From Candidatus Firestoneibacteriota bacterium (GTDB lineage Bacteria; Oederibacteriota; D2-FULL-39-29): 45,771 nucleotides of DNA. Of this stretch, positions 41,807-45,771 are shown in pieces. Positions within the stretch are counted from its first letter, which is position 1; every line of letters begins with the position of its first letter. Under the pieces are notes generated by a model. That model made no database searches. It saw only the letters and a program-made list of their open reading frames with translations, and was not told where the DNA came from. The stretch lies in NCBI GenBank assembly GCA_903928075.1, contig CAIYPD010000009.1, forward strand, positions 1 to 45,771, in the 5' to 3' direction. The position numbers were made by a program, and so were the translations under genes.

Positions 41807-42763
41807 GTGGCAGGTAATAATATAAAAGTCCTGGACTGCACTATCAGAGACGGCGGGCTTATGAATAATCACAAGTTTGACCTGAAATTTGTGAGGGCGG
41901 TCTATAAGGCACTTTCTGAAGCGAATATCGATTATATGGAGATTGGTTATAAAAATTCCAGAAAACTTTTCTCCGCTTCTGAATTTGGCTCCTGGAAATT
42001 CTGTGCGGATGAGGATATTTTAAAAGTAATAAAAGGGGTACGATCCAAAACAAAAATAGCCGTAATGGTCGATGTGGACCGGGTCGAGCCGGCTGAGGTA
42101 AAACCCAAAAAGGAAAGCCCGGTTTCGATGATCCGGGTGGCTACCTATATAAAAGATATTGAGAAAGCGGTCTTGCTTTGCAATCAGATGGCAGATAAGG
42201 GCTACGAGACCGCGGTGAATATTATGGCGGTTTCGAAGGCGCCGGCTGAAGAACTTAGTAAAATTCTCTCTCTTTTAGATAATAAAAGTAAAGCTGATGT
42301 TATTTTTATATCCGACAGCAACGGCTCCCTGTATCACGAGACCTTAGCGGCGCTGTTTAAGAAAGCAAAAAAATATATTATAAGTAAAGAAACGGGAATC
42401 CACGCCCACAATAATCTCCAGCTGGCTTTTTCGAATACCATTGAAGCCATACAGCAGGGAGCCAGTTATCTTGACTGTTCCATCTACGGTTTGGGAAGAG
42501 CCGCAGGAAATTGCCCTACAGAGCTTTTACTCGGGTTTTTAAAAAACCCGAAATACGACATCCGGCCTGTTTTGGATGTGATTGCCAAAGAGTTCATACC
42601 TTTAAGAAAAAAATTGGAATGGGGTTATATTATTCCCTATGCTATAGCAGGTATACTGGATGAACATCCGAAAGCGGCGATGGCATTAAGAGACAGCGCT
42701 CAAAAAGATAATTTCCGGGAATTTTACGAGAGTCTGACTACGACTAAGAAAAAGAAAGTTTGA
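41807..42763 (+). CDS. DRE-TIM metallolyase family aldolase (4-hydroxy-2-oxovalerate aldolase-like)
   Basis: A 318-residue HMGL-like protein. It has LDCTIRDGG (the D-x-T-x-R-D-G metal/catalytic motif near residue 9), MEIGYKN, ISDSNGSLY and the metal-binding HAHNN. The IYGLGRAAGNCPTELLLG end is typical of the MhpE/DmpG aldolases and relatives. Such enzymes split 4-hydroxy-2-oxoacids or join acyl groups with pyruvate. No partner aldehyde dehydrogenase is present. The start is a GTG preceded by CCGGAGG; the first residues fit the family. Confidence 0.82.
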   Translation: MAGNNIKVLDCTIRDGGLMNNHKFDLKFVRAVYKALSEANIDYMEIGYKNSRKLFSASEFGSWKFCADEDILKVIKGVRSKTKIAVMVDVDRVEPAEVKPKKESPVSMIRVATYIKDIEKAVLLCNQMADKGYETAVNIMAVSKAPAEELSKILSLLDNKSKADVIFISDSNGSLYHETLAALFKKAKKYIISKETGIHAHNNLQLAFSNTIEAIQQGASYLDCSIYGLGRAAGNCPTELLLGFLKNPKYDIRPVLDVIAKEFIPLRKKLEWGYIIPYAIAGILDEHPKAAMALRDSAQKDNFREFYESLTTTKKKKV

Positions 42764-42778
42764 TATTAGTTGATAGAA

Positions 42779-42830
42779 ACCGGTAAAGCAACAAAGCGCA
42801 ATGCGGAATTACTTTCCGGTCTAAAAAAAC
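42779..42830 (+). other. Imperfect hairpin between aldolase and speD-like genes
   Basis: ACCGGTAAAG and CTTTCCGGT can pair (nine pairs with one bulge) around a 33-nt loop, 15 bp after the aldolase stop. There is no T-tract, so the function is unclear; it could slow transcription or belong to the leader of the next gene. Confidence 0.3.
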
Positions 42831-42967
42831 TATTAAACAGAAATATCCTCTCTAAATAATAATTCATAGCTGAAAAATCCTGAAATTTCCGGACAGGTTT
42901 TGAGTGGCAAAGCCCGCCTAAAAATGCTAATATATTGTCGAACTAATTTCAAAAAAGGAGAATTGAG

Positions 42968-43738
42968 ATGGCAGAGGAATATTCTACTGAAGGCACGCAT
43001 TTAATAGCGGATCTTTACGATTGCGAGAAAGTAGCTTTACTTGACAATGAGGAAGAACTAAGGACACTTATTGCTGACGCTATCAAGGCCTCCAAAGCTC
43101 ATATGGTCAGCATGAATTCCCATAAGTATAAGCCCCAGGGCGTTACCGTGACAGCTATTATAGAGGAAAGCGATGCCTCTATTCACACCTATCCCGAAAG
43201 CAAGTATGCCACAGTTAATTTTTACACCTGCGGAACCCAGACGATACCCGCGAAAGGTTTGGAACTGATAGTAAACAGTCTTAAACCAAAAAAAGTTGAA
43301 TCTTATGAAATTAAAAGAGGCAATAAGAAGGATATGATCATCTCCCAGATTCCTACAAAAAGGAAAGCAACGCCTTTCGGCTATTCTCTGCTCCTGGATC
43401 TTTATGATTGCCGGCCCAAAAAGCCGTTTACAGACCTGGGGATGGCCTATGATTTTCTTGAGACCCTGCCGGGGAAAATAAATATGGAAAAACAGGCCCC
43501 GCCGTTTATTTTCAGAAGCGACAGCTGCAAATATCCGGAACTGGCGGGTTTTTCCGGCTGGGTGCCGCTTATCGAGAGCGGTATTCAATTTCATACCATT
43601 GATCCCAAGAGATTTGTTACGGTGGATGTTTACTCCTGCAAAGAATTTTCACCCGAGATTGTTATTAAAGAAATCAAAAAAATATACAATCCCAGGGATA
43701 TTGATGACCAGTTCCTCTATAGGGGAGTGGATCTCTAA
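42968..43738 (+). CDS. speD: Tandem-domain S-adenosylmethionine decarboxylase-like protein
   Basis: A 256-residue protein made of two SpeD-like domains. The first (about 8-118) has the pyruvoyl-forming Glu67-Ser68, His73 in SIHTYPE and Cys88 in YTCG, with the family spacing Ser-x4-His-x14-Cys. The second (about 137-250) repeats that spacing: Glu203-Ser204, His209 in IQFHT and Cys224 in VYSC. Both begin with a similar LYDCE/LYDCR strand. Bacterial SpeD is normally about 120-140 residues, acts as a dimer and makes decarboxylated SAM for spermidine synthesis. No speE is nearby. The second domain is diverged and may have another decarboxylase activity or mainly structural use. AAGGAG precedes the ATG. 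Confidence 0.85.
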   Translation: MAEEYSTEGTHLIADLYDCEKVALLDNEEELRTLIADAIKASKAHMVSMNSHKYKPQGVTVTAIIEESDASIHTYPESKYATVNFYTCGTQTIPAKGLELIVNSLKPKKVESYEIKRGNKKDMIISQIPTKRKATPFGYSLLLDLYDCRPKKPFTDLGMAYDFLETLPGKINMEKQAPPFIFRSDSCKYPELAGFSGWVPLIESGIQFHTIDPKRFVTVDVYSCKEFSPEIVIKEIKKIYNPRDIDDQFLYRGVDL

Positions 43739-43796
43739 AATTTAAGTCCGCGCTTTTCGCAAGACGGGAAAAACGCCTAATAATCAGGAGAAGCAG

Positions 43797-44561
43797 ATGG
43801 GCTTAGAGGGCAAGAAGATAATTGTAACGGGCGGGGCTTTTGGTATAGGGTCAGATATTGTCGAAAGTTTTGCGAAAGCCGGCGCGCGGGTAATAATTGC
43901 GGACATAGAGAAAAACGCGGGTTTAAAATTAGCAAAAAAAATAAGAGCAAAGTATGGTTCGGCTGATTTTTTTTTGGTAGATGTAGGAAAAGAAGAAAGT
44001 GTAAAGAAATTCTTCAGAGCCCTGGCCAAAAATACCAAAACAATAGATATTCTAATAAATAACGCCGGAATCGGCGATTGGCAAAATATCGAAAAAAGAA
44101 GCCTGCCCGAATGGCAAAAAGTCCTGGATGTTAACCTTACCGGTCCTTATATGTGCGTAAAATATGCCCTGCCTTATCTTTTGGAAGGCAGTGCCATAAT
44201 AAATATTGCCTCCACCCGGGCTCTTATGTCCGAAAAAAATACAGAACCCTATTCCGCCTCCAAAGGCGGACTGCTCGCGCTTACCCATTCACTCGCCGTC
44301 AGTCTGGCTGAAAAAAAGATAAGAGTAAACGCCGTCAGTCCCGGCTGGATAGATACTTCCGCTTTCGGAAAAAAAGGACCCGCCGCACGGATAAAACTTA
44401 AAAAAAGCGATCTTCTCCAGCATCCCGCCGGCAGAGTCGGCGTACCCCGGGATATTTCCGAGGCCTGCCTTTTTCTTGCCGATAATGAAAAATCAGGATT
44501 TATTACGGGCCAGAATCTGGTAATTGACGGGGGAATGGTAAAGAAGATGATTTATTCTTAA
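43797..44561 (+). CDS. Short-chain dehydrogenase/reductase (SDR)
   Basis: A 254-residue classical SDR with cofactor motif TGGAFGIG (about 11-18), an acidic Asp at the end of strand 2 (IIADIE) favouring NAD, NNAG, and the catalytic Ser, Tyr and Lys (INIASTRA, YSASK). The C-terminal GFITGQNLVIDGGM is typical. The substrate is unknown; it resembles 3-oxoacyl-ACP reductase and sugar dehydrogenases. TCAGGAGAAG precedes the ATG. It may be cotranscribed with the speD-like gene 58 bp upstream. Confidence 0.9.
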   Translation: MGLEGKKIIVTGGAFGIGSDIVESFAKAGARVIIADIEKNAGLKLAKKIRAKYGSADFFLVDVGKEESVKKFFRALAKNTKTIDILINNAGIGDWQNIEKRSLPEWQKVLDVNLTGPYMCVKYALPYLLEGSAIINIASTRALMSEKNTEPYSASKGGLLALTHSLAVSLAEKKIRVNAVSPGWIDTSAFGKKGPAARIKLKKSDLLQHPAGRVGVPRDISEACLFLADNEKSGFITGQNLVIDGGMVKKMIYS

Positions 44562-44566
44562 TTAAA

Positions 44567-44742
44567 GTTTATAAGGTTTGTAAAGTTTTTAAAGTTTGTA
44601 ATGTCTAAAATCTTTGAAGGATTTTTTTTAAGAAAATCTCTAAAGTTAGATATTAATCAGGTTTAAAAATTAAATACTACAATAGTGTAAGACTTTATGG
44701 ACCTTATAGACATTACAGACCTTACGGACTTACGCTGTATTT
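44567..44742. repeat. Low-complexity inverted repeat of TAAGGTCTGTAATGT-like units
   Basis: The left part (44567-44612) repeats AAGTTTATAAGGTTTGTAAAG-like units. The right part (44690-44735) carries TTATGGACCTTATAGACATT and further units that are inverse copies. Units are about 10-11 bp. It fills the gap between the SDR and GNAT genes; no gene is supported here. Confidence 0.6.
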
Positions 44743-44771
44743 TCTACAAATCTAAATAACTAAGGATAACT

Positions 44772-45293
44772 TTGGAACTCAATGAAAATGAAGTTGATAT
44801 AGTGATTGCGGCGGATGCCGGGTCGATTTTGAAAATAGAAGGGCTTGCAAAAGAGATCTGGACGGAGCATTATAACGGGATTGTTTCAAAAGAGCAGATA
44901 GAGTATATGCTGTCTACCCTGCAATCCGCTAAAGCCATAGAAAAACAGATAGAGGGCGGGTATATGTACTATCTGGTTATGGACCGGGCAGGCAGAGATT
45001 TGGGTTACCTGGCTTTTTTACGGAAAGAAGAGGAGTTTTTGCTCAGTAAGATATATTTAAAAAAAGAATGCAGAAGGAAAGGGTACGGGCGCCAGATTGT
45101 AGAGTTTGTTTTGCATGTGGCAAAGATGAATAAAGCAAAAAAGATAACGCTTTTTGTTAACAAGAAAAACGCCGGCTCCATTGAGGCTTATAAAAAATAC
45201 GGTTTTACAATCGCAGCCGCGCTGGTCACGGAGGCGGGGAACGGTTATATTTTAGACGATTTTAAAATGGAAAAAGAAATTATTTATGCTTAA
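44772..45293 (+). CDS. GNAT-family N-acetyltransferase
   Basis: A 173-residue GNAT protein. The acetyl-CoA-binding motif A is visible in LSKIYLKKECRRKGYGRQIVEF, and motif B in LFVNKKNAGSIEAYKKYGF. GNAT enzymes acetylate amines on proteins, antibiotics or metabolites; the target is unknown. The start is taken as TTG 44772 with AAGGA upstream, since no in-frame ATG covers the conserved N-terminus. It overlaps the GIY-YIG gene by 8 bp. Confidence 0.85.
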   Translation: MELNENEVDIVIAADAGSILKIEGLAKEIWTEHYNGIVSKEQIEYMLSTLQSAKAIEKQIEGGYMYYLVMDRAGRDLGYLAFLRKEEEFLLSKIYLKKECRRKGYGRQIVEFVLHVAKMNKAKKITLFVNKKNAGSIEAYKKYGFTIAAALVTEAGNGYILDDFKMEKEIIYA

Positions 45294-45573
45294 GAAGAAA
45301 AATAAATCTGCCTGGTATATTTATATCGTAAAGTGCGCGGATAAGACCCTGTATACCGGGATAGCCAAAGATGTTCCTAAAAGGATTGAAGCCCATAATA
45401 AGGGGAAGGGTGCAAAATATACCGCTTCACGCGGGCCCGTAAAACTTGTTTATCAGGAAAAAACAAAAAACCGCTCCACCGCCACCAAGAGGGAAATTAA
45501 AATTAAAAAATTAACAAGAACCGAAAAATTAAAACTCATTAAAAGCCGCAGCAAACAGAAAAAGATAAATTAG
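45286..45573 (+). CDS. GIY-YIG nuclease-domain protein (YhbQ/UPF0213-like)
   Basis: A 95-residue protein with the GIY-YIG signature in WYIYIVKCADKTLYTGIAKD, the catalytic Arg in KRIEAHNKGKGAKYT, and the KREIKIKKL segment that supplies the metal-binding Glu. The UPF0213 branch is small like this one and has poorly known roles in DNA or RNA cleavage. The lysine-rich tail suggests nucleic-acid binding. It is intact, unlike the relative at 25321, and is coupled to the GNAT gene by overlap. Confidence 0.88.
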   Translation: MLKKKNKSAWYIYIVKCADKTLYTGIAKDVPKRIEAHNKGKGAKYTASRGPVKLVYQEKTKNRSTATKREIKIKKLTRTEKLKLIKSRSKQKKIN

Positions 45574-45597
45574 CCTCATCCATACCTTCTCCCGGGG

Positions 45598-45668
45598 TAG
45601 ACCATGAACCATTCAAGATTTCAGGTTCATGGCCCTGCACCTGAACATAGTGAATGTTACAGGGGCAA
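45598..45668. repeat. Hairpins after the last gene
   Basis: CCATGAACC and GGTTCATGG form a 9-bp stem, followed by CCCTG and CAGGG around AACATAGTGAATGTT. There is no T-tract directly after, so a terminator role is uncertain. They lie between the GIY-YIG gene and the dispersed repeat. Confidence 0.45.
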
Positions 45669-45670
45669 TT

Positions 45671-45771
45671 GAGCAATGGACAATAGAAAATAGTGAGAAG
45701 AAAAACAAGATGAATTATGAGAAGTTGAGCATAGCGAAATCCGCCAGCGCTTTGTGGCGGGGAAGCTGATG
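45671..45771. repeat. Dispersed repeat, inverse of 38297-38402, reaching the window edge
   Basis: TGAGCAATGGACAATAGAAA, then AAGATGAATTATGAGAAG, TTGAGCATAGCGAAATCCGC and GCTTTGTGGCGGGGAAGCTG appear in the same order as the reverse strand of 38402-38297. The repeat may extend beyond the window. Confidence 0.85.

Overview
The window looks like a low-GC, Gram-negative-type bacterial chromosome, probably from an uncultured or candidate lineage. Evidence is a lipoprotein signal, a dnaX-recR pair, mixed ATG/GTG/TTG starts with clear Shine-Dalgarno sites, and very abundant small intergenic palindromic repeats. I cannot name the phylum; Elusimicrobiota-, Omnitrophota- or Firestonebacteria-like genomes are guesses only.

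Region 1 (1 to about 16.56 kb) is an integrated genomic island. It begins with an IS256-type transposase cut by the window edge and a fragment of a second transposase. Next come a nuclease-like lipoprotein gene behind a long structured leader, a type I restriction-modification operon (hsdR-hsdM-hsdS) that continues into a UvrD-like helicase, and a DNA-binding regulator with an OmpR-type winged helix and an unrecognised N-terminal domain. A shared composite site (GTTAC direct repeats one helical turn apart, then GTG triplets every 9 bp) lies upstream of the lipoprotein gene, the restriction operon and the regulator gene, which suggests one island regulon. The island core (11.5-16.5 kb) has a Cys-rich microprotein, an unknown protein, a P-loop ATPase, a ParB-like protein, a small unknown protein, an excisionase-like protein and a tyrosine recombinase. 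It ends at a 3' fragment of a tRNA-Ala gene, read here as attR; the intact tRNA would lie left of the window.

Region 2 (16.7-20.75 kb) is a backbone operon: dnaX, recR, a URO-D-like methyltransferase and two small unknown genes, closed by a terminator.

Region 3 (20.8-28.8 kb) is an accessory hotspot behind an intact tRNA-Asn gene. It holds an HTH protein, a CsoR-like repressor with its own operator/promoter, a membrane methyltransferase, a ChrA transporter, a decayed GIY-YIG gene, two HExxH metalloproteases and a Tam-like methyltransferase. The genes are punctuated by copies of the tRNA-Asn 3' end joined to a terminator. At 24.7-25.3 kb lie four tandem tRNA-Asn-derived copies, several with hairpins inserted into the tRNA loops.

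Region 4 (28.8-45.8 kb) is mainly metabolic: a QueG-like Fe-S protein, an amidase, an acyl-CoA synthetase with its cupin-HTH regulator, a serine beta-lactamase-like hydrolase, a hexapeptide acetyltransferase, a nucleoside phosphorylase, an M2/M3-type peptidase, a TfoX-domain protein, a ferredoxin, a DUF47-Pit phosphate transport pair, an aldo/keto reductase-like protein, a DRE-TIM aldolase, a tandem S-adenosylmethionine decarboxylase, an SDR oxidoreductase, a GNAT acetyltransferase and an intact GIY-YIG protein. Two genes here appear to be leaderless, and several dispersed repeats, including an IS5-like MITE with 4-bp target duplication, sit between genes.
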